DNA of 64,000 nt from Symbiodinium natans (GCA_905221605.1 CAJNDS010000325.1:1-64000); one strand, 5' to 3'; positions 50,201-63,450 are shown, numbered from the stretch's first letter. Numbers and translations: made by a program. Notes: a model not told the origin generated them from the sequence alone.

Positions 50201-52587
50201 TATATAGTACGGCACCTCATAAGCAGGGACCCCCAAAAGGCACCCTAATATGGAGAACGACCCAATTGCAAAGCGGGAGTGTCTTGGAGGTGCCGAACGT
50301 GGACTTGACTGTCTTGTGGATGATGCTGTGAAGCTTCGATTGACGCACTCTTTCTAGCTTAGGGTTTAGGGTTGAGGGTTTGGGGTTTGGGGTTCAGGGT
50401 TCAGGGTTCAGGGTTTAGGGTTTAGGGTTTCGGGTCAGGGTTTAGGGTTTAGGGTTTAGGGTTGAAGGTTGAGGGTACACTGCCAGTAGCAGAAGATCTC
50501 AGCATGGGAGTCTCAAGTGCCTGCAAACTTGAGAAACGGTGCTGTCGGAGCGAGGGCCCGAAACCCTAAACCCTAAACCCTAAACCCTAAACCCTAAACC
50601 CTAAACCAACCCCTAAACCCTAAACCCTAAACCTTATACCGGGGTGCAAGGACGGAGGCTTATTGATTTACAAGGCCCACTGGTATTAACATTAGAAGAC
50701 TTATTGCGCCTTTCTATGGTCTTCGAGCGAATCGCGTCTTCAACCGTGTTGCAGGATGTATGGGGGTAGTAAACGGAGGGACCCCTAGAAGGGACCCTTT
50801 GTATATCAAATACCATATATAATCCGATACGCCTAAGTAGCCCCGACAGAACCCCTAAATCACCCCCAAGGTCCTTATAAGGGTCCCTCCGTGAGTCCCT
50901 TGAAGGATGTAGGTGCAAGAATGCTGACACAGGTCGCCGCAACCACCAGTTGTGAATGCGCTGTCAATTTGCAGTGCAAGACATTTGTTGCACTGACCCC
51001 CCATAAAGCTGAAGCCCCAAGGCGGACGCGGTTTAGGGTTTAGGGTTTAGGGTTTAGGATTTAGGGTGTGGGGTTTAGGGTTTTAGGGTTTAGGGCTTAG
51101 GGTTTAGGGTTTAGGGTGCTTTTTATGATTATACCCATTTTTCAAACCTAACAAAAGTAGTACTTTTTAAATATTCCTTGGGTTGTATATAAATATAGGT
51201 ACTAGAACATACTTGATTTGTGTAAATAAAAGGTTTCCGAAGCGGGCTATAGTTGACAGAGCGCCATCGCCAGAAGCGTGATTCCCGACTGCGTAAGCTC
51301 CAGAATGCCACTTTCTACCGGGCGATGCAAGATTGAGAGGCTTCCCTGTACAAAAGAGATCTTAGGGGTTTTGGGCTTGGGGCCTGCAATTTTAAATCAT
51401 GAACACCCTCCCATGGGGTTTTGAGTTTAGGGTTTAGGGTTTGGGGTTCGGTTTTGCTGGAGCTCTTGCCATGAAAGAGGAAATACCCTTGTGGCATCTG
51501 AACGCACTTCGTAGACATCGGTGGCAGCAGCAGCAGCAGCAGAAGAACGGAAGCAAAAGTAGTGCTCGGGCTTTAGGGCCCTAAACCCTAAACCCTAAAC
51601 CCTAAAGCCCGAAAAACCCTAAAACCCTGAACCAGTGCTAGGGGATGGGGGATCCTTATAAGGCACGGGGCGGGGAGCGGGGTAGAGGTACCTGGTGCTA
51701 GGGTCGAGGGTTTAGGGTTTAACCCTAAACCCTAAACCCTAAACCCTAAACCCTAAACCCCAAACCCTTGGGGCCCCTTTGCTTCAACTTCTTGCAATGA
51801 GGCCATGGGACTCCTTGCAGGGTTTAGGGCTTGGGGACTCCTTGCTGACATGAAATCACCACCCCTCACCCCCCAAAACGACCCAGAACCCTAAAGAAAA
51901 AATCGCATAGCAGGAGCCTGAAACCCTAAACCCTAAACCCTAAACCCTAGACCCTAAACCCTAAACCCGAAACCCTAAACCCAATCACGCTAACCCCCAG
52001 CCGCCACGAAGAAAAAGGTATTGGAAGCTATGACGCTCAGGGTCTTGGGTGTTTGGGGCGTTATAGACTTACCTTTAACAACCTAGTCGTCCAGTAACCT
52101 GGGAGAATTAAAGGTTAACCTTTGGGATTATACGGGGATTCCACTACCCCAAAAGGGTTAAAGGTTACCTACTCTACTACTAGTACAACCTGTTCCCTAA
52201 ACCCCAAACCCTAAACCCCAAACCCTGAACCCCAGAACCCAAACCCAGAACCCCAAACCCTGAACCCCTAAAGCCCTAAACCCCAAAATAACGAACCCGA
52301 AGCCCCCAAAACATAATCCCTAAACCATGCTACATAAACCTCAAACCCTAAACCCTAAACCCTAAACCCTAAACCCTAAACCCTAAACCCTGAACCCTAA
52401 ACCCTGAACCCTGAACCCTGAACCCAGAACCCCCTTCAGGCTAATTACCCTGAGCAGAAGCGGCCTCCACTTCGAATCCACCCCAAGCAAACACAGCGCC
52501 CTGAACCCCGAGGACTCCTCAGGTTTAGGGTTTAGGGTTTAGGGTTTAGGGTTTAGGGCTTAGGGTTTAGGGTTTAGGGTTTAGGGT

Positions 52588-52626
<39 letters not shown>

Positions 52627-52896
52627 GGTTTAGGCTTAGCTCGGCCATGGGTCTGAGGTTTCTTCCCAATCCCTAAACCCTAGCCTCTAGTTGCCATAGA
52701 CCCGAAACAAAAGAGTCCTCAGTACCTAATTGGGGGACACTTGCCCAAAGCATACATAGTAATTCCTATTATAGAAACTCTACTTTCCACGATGTAGGCA
52801 CTTAGGACCCTTTGGGAAGGAAGGTCTGCAGACGGGCGTCTTGGACAACAGATAGACCATGGCGTAGGCCGTCAACATCATCAGAAAGATGAGCAC
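47279..52896 (-). CDS. Middle exons of a multi-pass membrane protein
   Basis: Sense order: 52896-52834 (VLIFLMMLTAYAMVYLL, membrane segment, donor CCC|GTCTGC), 52500-52449 (ALCLLGVDSKWRPLLLR), 50349-50283 (VRQSKLHSIIHKTVKS), 50090-50037 (SLWLLLHAKGPCIIWNCF), 49385-49306 (RNTRIEVLDCEVAQTAPS), 48409-48346 (NMLYFICYDMVLTAIGLTSD), 48122-48052 (GVAVMLAVLSSSEPRLLGAC) and 47329-47279 (DWDFTEARVGFAAEAIK). Repeated hydrophobic exons point to a transporter, channel or receptor. No family motif was recognised. It probably belongs with the exons above and below, but the joins are not all resolved. Confidence 0.55.
52583..52632 (+). repeat. TTGAGGG array
   Basis: Seven TTGAGGG units follow eight TTTAGGG/CTTAGGG units, another locally homogenised variant. 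Confidence 0.95.
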
Positions 52897-55264
52897 CTGA
52901 AACCCTAAACCCTAAACCCTAAACCCTACTTTTGCCTCGTCATGCTTGAGAGCTTCAGGTTTACTTGGTAGCCCAGTAACCCTTATTTGATAAACACACC
53001 CTTTTTGGGGGTGGTTGCTTTACAAGGGAACCCAGAACCAAAAAGATAATGCACCCCAAAAACGTAAGCCCTAAACCCTGAGCCCTAAGCCCTAGGCCCT
53101 ACGCCCTAAACCCTAAGCCCTAAACCCTAAACCCTAAGCCCTAAACCCTAAGCCTTTGTCCCTGCATTCCTGGGCCCATGGAACCTCCTAGCCGCGGGGG
53201 AATAAGACATGTGAAGCTCGGCTCTTCCTTGACACTCAGGGAGCCCAAGGAATCTCAAACTTTGGCTCAGCATGATACAATGTCATGAAGGCATGTGAAG
53301 TAGGGTTTTTATTTCTTGTACCCCCAAAAGGACACCCGGTATATGCACTCACCAATATGAAAAAGGAACCTTCTATACACTCACCACAAACAGTAACATA
53401 AACCCTGCTTCGTATGAAGAAGGTTTGTAGTACTAGTATCCCCAGAGTTTCTGAAGAGTGATCCGAGCAATAAGAAAATCCAACATTGAAAAAAACAAAA
53501 ACACATACACACACACACACGACGAAGCAGCGCAAGTCGACAAGCTGGAACACCGCAACTGACACGCTATACAGAAACCGCCCCCCAGCAGTGGCATCTA
53601 AAGGGAGAAGGAAGTCTTGCCCTCTTGCCAATGATCAATGAGACGTTTCCAAACTAGCGTCAGAACTGAGACTAGGGAACCAGTATCCCCAGAAGGACAC
53701 CCCAATATCTACACTCACCAAAATTTATAAGGAACCCTATATGCACTCAAAGGGTTTAGGGTTCAGAGTTTAGGGTACTCACACAGAGCCCTGAACCCTA
53801 AACCCTAAACCCTAAATCCTAAACCCTAAACCCCTCAACCCCTCAACCCTGGTGACATGTCTGATCTATCTTTGCAAACCTGCTTAAGCCGCAAGTCCTA
53901 CCCCACCCTCCCCCCCTCGAACCCTAAGCTGCAAAGGTTCAAGCCTGAAATAGCCCGAAATCTTAACCCTAAGCCCCATCACCCAAAAAGACAAAAATCC
54001 AAATCTCTACAAGCCCTAAACCCTAATCTCTACCTAGGGCTCTATGTACGCACGGTTTACAGGCAATAGTTGACTAATTCAGTACTTCCTGTGGAGCTGT
54101 AGGCAGATTGATGGAGCTGCAGCAGGTAAATCTCAAACCCTAAGAAAACCCGAATATCCCTACCCCGAATACGCTGAACCCTAATGCGCTCAACCCTCAA
54201 ACCCTAGACCCCAAACCCTAAACCCTACACCCTGAACCCCAAACCCTAAACCCCGAGTCCGAAACCCTAAACCCTTCATCCCGAAAGGTGCAGCAAAGGC
54301 TAGGGCTTTCAGTTCTAGAGCACCCCTTTCGGGTTTGTGATCAACTTCTGGCCCTCTGAAGCCCTAAAGGGGAGCTTTCCGGGAAGCACAGATGTAGGGG
54401 CGGGGCTGGTTTCATTGGCTTTCGAGTTTAGGGTTTAGGGTTTAGGGGTTTAGGGTTTGGGGTTTAGGGTTGTGCCTACTTACTTATCCTTGGGCTACGA
54501 TTAAGTACGGGTCGTACTTGTAGCATGTTAACGATAATGTTTCGCTTCGTTTTACAACTGCTGTGCAGCAAGGCACGTAACCCAGCATGTCCACGACAAT
54601 CTGCTCCTCGCCAGCCAACTGCTTGTCCTGCTGACAACCGCATGTCTGCTGCAACCTCCAACCTCCTCCCTACGTCCCAAACCCTAAACCCTGACCCCCC
54701 CCCCCCCTGCCAAGCGCCCCGCCTTTTTAGGGGGGAAGGGGGGGCGGGGGGGGATGTAGCAGGCGCCGGGGTGTTGTGGTATACCAACAATGATCCAGAA
54801 ACCCAAAACTCGCAACAAGCGCAATGTACCCTAAACCCTAAACCCTAAACCGTAAGCCTGGAGCCCACAGCCCTACACCCTGAAGCCCTCGATTACCCTA
54901 AGCCGTTCAATTTCTGGAATACCCTGGGGCTTACACTCCCAAGAACCCAGCGTAACCCCTAAACCCTGGTGTAGGGTTTAGGGTTTAGGGTTTCGTTTTT
55001 AGGGTTTAGGGTTTAGGGTTTAGGGAAATCCTGAACCCTGAACTCCACCACAAACGAACCCATAAGCCCTTTCTGCCCTCAAGGCACCAAAGTCCCAAGC
55101 GACCTGCAATCCTTGAGGCCATGAGGCCAGAAGGCCATCAAGCTTTATGCCCCCCCGGGTTTAGGGGTTTAGGGTTTAGGGTTTGTGGGTTTAGTAAGGC
55201 TTAGGGTTTATGGGTTTTGGTCCCCCTAAACTCCATACACTCTAAGCCCCAAAGTCCCAGAGCC

Positions 55265-58200
55265 CCCCTCGACCAGGGGCGCCTTGCACGTATAGGTGTC
55301 CGACAGGCTGCAGCGAATGAACTGGAAGAAGCTGACATAGACTTGCCTGGGATATAGGGTTTAGGGTTTAAGGGTTAAGGGTTTTAGGGTTTAGGGGGCT
55401 TATGTCCGGGGCGGAGCAATTTCGATTGTGGGGTTTCCGTTCCGGGCTTGGCAACATCTAGGGAGACCCAATGAGGGATTTTCGCCATCCGCTGGTTTCG
55501 GGCTACGCGTTGCGCGATTTTTCCACAGCCGTCCCTGAACCCCGCAAGCCGCAACCCTGTACTGTGAAATTGCGCACAAAGACCTGCTGAAAGCTTCACT
55601 GCAGGTTCAAAATCCAGCTGAAAAAAACAGGATTAAAGAAGCAAAAACACTCAACCCCAGACCAAACACCCCCCCCTCCCAACCCCTCGCCACCCCCAAA
55701 ATTCTGGGGAGTCTGAATCGACGACGGGCGTCAGAATGCCATGAGAGATGAACTGGATTCCCTTCACCTGTCTCGGCGATCTGTTAGGATCCACGGACTC
55801 GGGATGAAGGAACTGGATTTCCTAAGCTAAAACCCCCTGAAGCCAAAGATGCGCAAACTCTAAACCCTAAAACACTAAAACCCTGAAACCCTGAAACCCT
55901 GAACCCTAAAACCCTAAAAAACCCTAAACCCTAAACCCTAAACCCTAAACCCTAAACCCTAAACCCTAAACCCTAAACCCTAAACCCTAAACCCTAAACC
56001 CTAAACCCTAAACCCTAAACCCTAAACCCTAAACCCTAAACCCAAGCTCAATACCAGCCGAGGAGTTTAGGGCTTTCGGGGGTCCCAGGCCGTGGAATTT
56101 CGGTGTCTAGGGCTTAGGGTTCAGGGTTTGTCACATCCTCTGCGCACACCCCCGCGCCTTGCCTTGCGCGTGTGGCGTGGTGTGCGCTAGGGTTCGAAGC
56201 TACTCGAGCCTACCCTAAACCTTAAACCTTAAACCCTTAACCCTAAACCCTAAACCCTAAACCCTACAGTAGCTACATCTTTAAGCCCCTAAGCTCTAGA
56301 TCCTAAGTCCTCAGCCCTAAGCTTAAACGCGCCGTGTGTGAGGCTTGGGTTCTAAAGACCGGTGGCCTCATTATATGCTACCCTAATACCCTAAACCCTA
56401 AACCCTAAATGTAGCCCCTAGATGCACTCATCTGATTCATGGTTGGGATAGCTTTAAATTTTAATTGTTTATTCCTTGGAGGGGAAAAGGGGGGGGGGTT
56501 GTATGAAGTATAGGGTATATATTTCTTGTACCCCCAAAAGGACACCAGGTATATATACACTCACCAATATGGAAAAAGGAACCTTATATACACTCACCAA
56601 TAACAGAAAAAACCTTGTGTCGTATGTTACCCTTATATACCCTAAACTGATGCATGGTTGGGATAGTATTTTGGACAGTAACCAAAATATACTCTGGGTA
56701 CCCTTCTTTGGGTTTGGGGTTTAGGGTTTAGGGCTACTCTGATTCATGGCTGGGACAGTATTAAAATTTTCATTGTTTATTCCTTATTGGGTTTAAGTAC
56801 CCTTGAAAATTTAAAATGTTACCCAATTCTGACAAAGTAAATGCAGCCCCTAGACACCCTTATATAAGAGCCCCCTATAAAACCAGAAACCCTACTTCAA
56901 TAGATCACATCACCAGCCCACCCCTGATTCATGGTTAGGAGAGCATTAAGAACTTAAATTCTATATTCCTTATTGTGTTTAAGGTACCCATAAAATGAAA
57001 ATGTTACCCAACTAAATGACAAAGACATAAGGTATGAGGGTCATGCTTGTATAGCAACACCTCACAGGTGTGGCTACAGCGGAGCTCCTTCGCTGCAACT
57101 GTCGGCAGTTAGTTTGGGAGTTGGCAAGGGCTGTCGTTTAGGGTTTGTGCACGATCGCTGCCCAGAGCGCGTCTGGACTTAGGGCTTTGGTTTCGTCAGG
57201 GTTGAGGGGTCATGGGGCTTAGGGCCAGGGATTACCGGGCTTAGGGTCAAAGGGTTTGGGATTGGACCCTAAACCCTAAACGCCCTCAACCCTAAACCCT
57301 AAACTTGGGGTTAGCTTCTTTTTCTGCAGTGCTTAGGGTCAGGCTTCAGGTTGTGGGGCAGGTGCAGCCTGAACGATGAAGAAGAGCAACTGGAACTCGT
57401 CCGTCTTGTCGATGAATAGGAAGACAATGGGAAAGAGGAAGCCTGGGGCAGTTCCCCCTAAACCGTAAACCCTAAACCCTGAACCCTAAACCCTCAGGTG
57501 TAGGGGCTCACTTCCGGTTTTCTACCCCAAACTCCCCGAAATCCCAAACCCTAGCAGGCTCGAGGTCCGGGGCTGGGACGTTCTGACGTAGCCCCAAACG
57601 CTCTAAACACTCGTTTTGGGGGTTCAGGGTTTAGGGTTTAGGGTTCAGGCTTTAGGGCAAGCATCCCCCCGCAATCTAGCTCATAAGCAATTCGCAGCAA
57701 GACCTTGGACCCCTGGCCAGCCAAGTTTATCATTGTCACCCCATTCTGATTCTTTGCCGGCCTTCCTTCCTGATGGAAAGTAGCCTTGGACCGGGGCCGG
57801 CCGAACATTATACGTCCCACCCCATTTAGAAATTTTACGTTAAAAAATCCACCCCCCCCCCAACAAAAAAAAACAGGGTTTAGGGTTTAGGGTTCAGGCT
57901 TTAGGGCAAGCATCCCCCCGCAATCTAGCTCATAAGCAATTCGCAGCAAGACCTTGGACCCCTGGCCAGCCAAGTTTATCATTGTCACCCCATTCTGATT
58001 CTTTGCCGGCCTTCCTTCCTGATGGAAAGTAGCCTTGGACCGGGGCCGGCCGAACATTATACGTCCCACCCCATTTAGAAATTTTACGTTAAAAAATCCA
58101 CCCCCCCCCCCAAAAAAAAAAAAAAAAAAAAAACGGCCTAAACAGCCTTGAACCCGAAAAGCCCAGACAGCTCGAACACCCTGCACTGCGCACACCCCTC

Positions 58201-61200
58201 ATCCCTGATTCCAAAACCCTCAACTTGCCCTCAACCACACAGCTATTAAAAAAAAAAAAGAAACAGGAACAAAGAGGGATGAATCGACAGAACGCCTAGA
58301 CTCCGAGATCTGGTTTAGGAACTCGGCTTAGGGTTTAGGGTAGGGTTCAGGCTAGACGGTTTAGGGCCTTCGGCATTTTGTGAAGGCATTCAGCCTCCAT
58401 TGGGCTCTTGAGATGCACGCTGTATAGATCTAACCTACGCTGATGGAACAAACAGAGGTTTGGGGTGTTAGGTTTATGGGCTTTCAGGTTTGGGGTTTGG
58501 GGCTCGGGGTGAAAGGATTAGGGGTTTGGGGTCAGGGGCCGAGCGGCGAGAGGGGATTGGAGGTGGCAGGGTGGGTGGCAGGAAGGTGGGAGGGGAGGGG
58601 ACCCTAAACCCTAAACCCTAAACCCTAAACCCTAAACCCTAAACCCTAAACCCTAAACCCTAAACCCTGTTGTCCTCTAGCATCTTCTAGCTGCTTAAGC
58701 AGGTCTCTTTCCAATCACGGAAGCCAGGGCGCTTGACACGCTGAAGATTGGAATCCTTGGAGGGGAAGGGGGGGTTATATGAAGTAGGGTATATATTTCT
58801 TGTACCCCCAAAAGGACACCAACTATATACACTCACCAATACAAAAAAAGGAACCTTATATACACTCACCAAAAACAGTAATATAAACCCTGTTTCAAAT
58901 ATCTTTTGGCAGCTCCTAAACCCTTAATCCTGTCAGCAGTACAACACCTGGACTCTTGCGCGGTACCTTAGCCCTAAACCCCAAACCCTTCAGAGTTCAG
59001 GGCTCAAAACAGGTGATGTTTTCCGGGGGGGGGGGGGAGTTTGGGCTTAGGGTTATCCAACAAGGTTCAGGGTGTTCAGGGCTTAGGGTTAATTTCGGGC
59101 ACGGCGCAGGCCCGGGCCCCTTCTGCTTGGAGCCTGGTGTGCCCTAAGCCCTAAGCTCAAAAACCCCCCTAAACCAGCAAGTGTGTAGGATGAGGGCGGT
59201 GCAGCTTCGTGCTTTCAAACACCAGCGCCGTGATTGCAAAGCGCCCCTCTACGCACAACATCGGCGGCGGAGACAGGAAAAATCACCCTAAACCCTAAAC
59301 CCTAAACCCTACACCCTAAACCCCAAACCCTAAACCCTAAATCCTAAACCCTAAACCCAATGCCACGTCCAACTCTCTGGGCGACGATTTCCAGGTTTAG
59401 GGTTTAGGGTTTAGGGTTTAAAACCCTAAAAATTTAGGGTTTAGGGGACCTATAAACCCTAAACCCCAAACCCTAAACGCCATAAGGCATGCCGCCTGGG
59501 TGCAACGTCAAGATGACGGCCAGCAGCCAAAAGGGGTCTTGCGACACCCCCCAGAGACCGCGGTCATAGGGATAGAGGTGGTACCTGCGAGGGCGATTTT
59601 TGGGTCTTTAGGGGGCTTTTGGGTTTGGGGGCTTGGGCTCGACACAAATGCCCGGAACCTTCAAACCCTAAACCCTAAACCCCAAACCCTAAACCCTAAA
59701 CCCCCTCTGAACCCCTCTGAACCCCCTCTGAACCCCAAAGCCAAAAACCCGACCTGCGACCCAACAGGCGCCTTACACGCAAGCAGTTCTGGGGTTCGGA
59801 GTGGTATTCGGCGGGACTGTTGGGATCAAACGCTTTTTGGGTTGAATGGGTTGAAAAAGGGTGAAGGGTGTTCGGGTTTAGGGGTTTAGGTTTCAGGAAT
59901 TAAAGGTTTAAAGGGCTTTAGAGTTTGCGGCTTTCGCTTCAGGTTTTAGGGTTTAGCGGGGGTTGAAGGGTTTCGTAGGCTAGGTTCATGGTCCCTTTGT
60001 GTGAGGGCCCTTTAAACGGGGACCCCGTATCTTACCCCCTTGTGACCCTATACAACCCAAGGACCCATACATCAGAACTCTTTGAGGACGGCAAGGGACA
60101 AAATGACGGGCACATCAAAGTTACCCTAGAGGTTTAGAGGGTGAGGGTGTTAGGGCTTAGGGCAAAAGTTCTACGGCTTTAGTGTTTAGGGTTTTAGGGT
60201 TCAGGGTCTTCCACGACATGTACAGATGGGCCTTTTCGGGTTTAGGGCTTAGGGATTTCGGGGCTTTTAAAATGGCAGCCCTAAATTCTTGGGTACCTGA
60301 CTGATACAGCAATATAGACACCCACAGAAGTGATTCAAGCACAAACCCTAAGCCAACCCGACATCCCCAAGCGACCGGAAGCCAAAACCCTACACACCAC
60401 TACCCTGACCCTCTAAGTGCCCCATAAACCCTTCGAACCCTAAACCCCAAGACCCAAAAAACCCTGCAAACCCCTAAGCCCTGAACCCTGAACCCTACCT
60501 CCTAAACCCCTACAAACCCCCTATAAACCGAACACAATCGGTCCAAGACCCCCTGGCCCAAAACCCTAAACCCTAAACCCTAAGGCCCGCCTGACGAAGG
60601 CAACCGGGCAGCAGCAGCCAGGCTTCTCGTCGTCGGGGTCGGGTTGCCTGAAACGGGGCTTGGAGTTTAGGGTTTAGGGTTTAGGGTCTATGTCATTCGG
60701 GTGTAGCGTTTGAGGGAAGGTCTGGGATTTGGAGCTTAGACTGTGGGGCTTAGGTTTCAGGTTGTGTGCGTTGAGTCTTGGGGGGGGTTCAGGTTTAGGG
60801 TTGAGGAGTTCAGTCACTTAGGGTAACTTAGGGTTTAGGGGTTATAAGGCTTCGGGTCGGCGAGACGGACCATCACGACGCCTCGGAAGTCAATCCCGTG
60901 CATTGAGAAAGTGCGAAAAAATCAAAATCTTTTTTCTCTATACCTTTGCCCTAAACCCTACACCCTAAACCAAACTCTAAACCTCAAACCCTAAACCCTA
61001 AACCCTTGCCCCGGCGTGTGGTGCGCATTGCCAGTAGGCTAGATACGATGCATGGAAGCCCGCGCCACCCGAAACCCTGAAGCCCTAAACCCTGCTCCCT
61101 AATCCTCTATAAGCCCTAAACCCCTGAACCCTAAACCCGAATCCTCCATAAGCCCTAAGCCCCTAGACCCCTAAACCCTAAAGCGCTAAAAACGCTAAAA

Positions 61201-63321
61201 ACCTAAACCCCTAAACCCTAATTGTGAACCTCGCAAATTTCGCGTAGCCTTCTAGACCCCCCAGAGGACCTCCGGTTATAACCATACTATAATCTGGGTA
61301 CCCTTCTTTGGGTTTGGGGTTTAGGGTTTAGGGCTACTCCTAGTTGTCCAGTAACCAGGGGGAATTAAAGGTTAACCTTTGGGATGATAAGAGGATTATA
61401 CTACCCCGGTTAAAGGTTACCTACTCCACTACCAAGTATCTAATAAGGGAACCTTGAACCAAAACACGGGCCAAAAGGGTACCATAGGGCGGCCATCGGC
61501 AAAGCCTTAGAACCCGACTCCCCGAAGCCGGAACCTCCTGAACCCAAACCCCCCAAAAGCCTAGACCCTAACCCTAAACCCTAAACCCTAAACCCCAAAC
61601 CCTGAACCGTAAGCCCTAAACCCCCACTAAATCATAGACGAGGCTCCCAGCAAGTTCTTTGAGGGCATCTCGCATGTCCGTCAGCCCGTGTTCCTGAAGA
61701 AGCGTTACGTTAAAGTTAAAGGTGGGTGGGGGGGGTGGGGTGGGGCTCAGGGTTTAGGGTTCAGGATTTAGGGTTTAGGTTTTAGGGTTTAAGGTTCAGG
61801 GGGGTTTCTGCGTGTTGGTTTTCGGATTTGGGGGTTCAGGGGTTTCGGGCTCCCTAGACCCTAAACCCTATAGATCCTAAAACCTAAAATGTGGTTTAGG
61901 GTTCCTTTTGATATCGTTTCTTTGGGCTCGGAGTTGACTGCTGAAAGGGACCTGAACCTGCACTCAAGCCCCTCCTACAGATGCTGAGTAAAACCGACAT
62001 CCTCACATTGAGGCTCACAACTAAATTTAGGACGTTTAAGGCAAACTCACAAATTCGCACAAAAAAAACCTCAAAGCACTGAAGCCCCTAACGCTAAAGC
62101 CATTCAACAGCCTAGAAACGTATGACTTATTCTATGTAGAACATGAGAAAAGCCATACACCCTGAACCCCTCAGCCGAAGCCGGTGCACCTAAATTCTAA
62201 ACCCTAGACCACACCTCAAACAGTGAACCTGTAGTCCAAAAACGTAAGTCCAAACACCGAACCCCGAACCCACACACCCTAAACACCGTAAGCATAAAGG
62301 CCCTCAGGTAAGCCCCAAACCCCAAACCCCAAACCCTAGACCCCCTAGACCCCCTAGACCCCCTAGACCCCCTAGACCCCCTAGACCCCCTAGACCCTAA
62401 ACCCGAAACCCTGAACCCTCAACCTAAGCCGGCGCACTTGCACTTGTCATGGTCACCGAAGGTCGGCTCGACCACGGGACCAGGCAACTGCGTCCCAAGG
62501 CTGGCTTCACCCTTCTTCGGGGTATCGCTGCGGCGGGATCTATGTGTCGCAAGTTCTGGCAGCACGGCGCCTCGCCAAACGTTCTGTTCTTCTCACACAG
62601 TCCTCTGACATCGCGTCATCTTGTGCAGATGCCAGGCTGGGTTGCGAATCTTGTCTCGCCCCTGTCTCCAACCTCTCGGAATTCGAAGAGAGAGGTGCTT
62701 GAAGAGGCGCAACGTGGGCTCCATATGGAACCCTGGCCAGTTTGAGATTTTAGCGGAAAGCCCCCTAAACCTCAAACGTACCCTAAACCCTACAGGTTCA
62801 CGCAGTCCGCTGCTGCCGTCACTGAGTGCCTCCCGTAAACCCTAGAAACCCTACAAATCCTATATAGACCCTTCAAACTATAAACTCTATAAAACCTTTC
62901 GATCCTTTACACCCTACAAACCCTATCAATCCTAAACTCCTAAACTCTTGCCGCAGACGGGATTTTTATGGACGAACTGGAGCAGTCTTCGGACTGCTCG
63001 GATCCACCCTTAAAGGGTTTAGGGTTTAGGGCTTCAGAATTTTAGGGTTTAGGGTTTGGGGTGTCGGGCGTTTCTAACCCACCCTGAGCCCTGTACTATT
63101 TGGTTTGGAGCTAAGGGGGGGACGACAGTCTCCGGAGGGTTGTTCGGGTTTAGGGTTTAGGGTTGAGGGTTTAGGGTTTAGGGTTTAGGGTTTAGGGTTT
63201 AGGGTTTAGGGTTTAGGGTTTAGGGTTTAGGACCCGTGATGAAGAGTTGCCAGGTCGCCATTTCCAGAGCGATCTGCTCCTGGACCTCGGGCCAGGCAAT
63301 GTCCACCGCTCTATCCTTCAC
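55265..63321 (-). CDS. N-terminal and middle exons of a membrane protein gene
   Basis: Sense order: 63321-63234 (VKDRAVDIAWPEVQEQIAL), 61693-61630 (EHGLTDMRDALKELAGSL), 60903-60852 (MHGIDFRGVVMVRLADP), 60647-60586 (QPDPDDEKPGCCCPVAFVRR, a Cys triplet that could be lipidated), 59584-59493 (YHLYPYDRGLWGV then DPFWLLAVILTLHPG), 59275-59190 (PPMLCVEGRFAITALVFEST), 57442-57361 (GFLFPIVFLFIDKTDEF, then LLFFIVQAA), 55767-55700 (VKGIQFISHGILTPVVDS) and 55341-55265 (VYVSFFQFIRCSLSDTY). Acceptors are CAG or AAG, and donors are GT or GC. Hydrophobic exons alternate with charged ones. Probably the upstream part of the gene ending at 43638, giving a span near 20 kb. Two genes are possible. Confidence 0.55.
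55915..56043 (-). repeat. CCCTAAA array
   Basis: About 18 perfect units. Confidence 0.97.
56502..56625. mobile_element. Inverted-repeat element, family 2 copy
   Basis: TGAAGTATAGGGTATATATT..TACCCCCAAAAGGACACC..CACTCACCAATA..AACCTTGTGTCGTATG. Inserted next to family 1 elements, making a nest at 56432-57024. Confidence 0.6.
56740..57024. mobile_element. Two inverted-repeat elements, family 1 copies
   Basis: 56740-56837 and 56924-57024 both open with a TGATTCATGG-like end and close with ACCCAA..TGACAAAG, in the same orientation. Confidence 0.6.
57623..58120. repeat. 249-bp tandem duplication
   Basis: The two copies are identical as far as I can read, from GGGTTCAGGC through the run of C and A. 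Each carries the same minus-strand frame (GRIMFGRPRSKATFHQEGRP, then NGVTMINLAGQGSKVLLRIA), which looks protein-like and could be a mobile-element fragment. The family was not identified. Confidence 0.85.
58600..58670 (-). repeat. CCCTAAA array
   Basis: About ten units. Confidence 0.95.
62337..62397. repeat. CCCCCTAGAC tandem repeat
   Basis: Six to seven 10-bp units derived from CCCTAAA-like text. Confidence 0.9.
62449..62745 (+). CDS. Possible intronless plus-strand gene, 98 aa
   Basis: ATG to TGA with mostly G/C third positions. It reads VTEGRLDHGTRQLRPKAG, CRKFWQHGASPNVLFFSHS and MPGWVANLVSPLSPTSRN. No domain recognised. It is opposite in strand to every other well-supported gene, and the minus strand is partly open too, so it may be a retroposed fragment or chance. 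Confidence 0.35.
   Translation: MVTEGRLDHGTRQLRPKAGFTLLRGIAAAGSMCRKFWQHGASPNVLFFSHSPLTSRHLVQMPGWVANLVSPLSPTSRNSKREVLEEAQRGLHMEPWPV
63140..63232 (+). repeat. TTTAGGG array
   Basis: About twelve units ending at the donor of the exon 63321-63234, so on the sense strand the intron starts with CCCTAAA units. Confidence 0.95.
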
Positions 63322-63334
63322 CTCAGCTGCTAGG

Positions 63335-63450
63335 GTTTAGGGTTTAGGGTTTAGGGTTTAGGGTTCAGGGTTCAGGGTTCAGGGTTCAGGGTTCAGGGTT
63401 TAGGGTTTAGGGTTTAGGGTTTAGGGTTTAGGGTTTAGGGTTTAGGGTTT
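63335..63450 (+). repeat. TTTAGGG array with an embedded TTCAGGG block
   Basis: TTTAGGG units, then about five TTCAGGG units, then TTTAGGG again. It lies just upstream of an acceptor on the minus strand. Confidence 0.95.
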
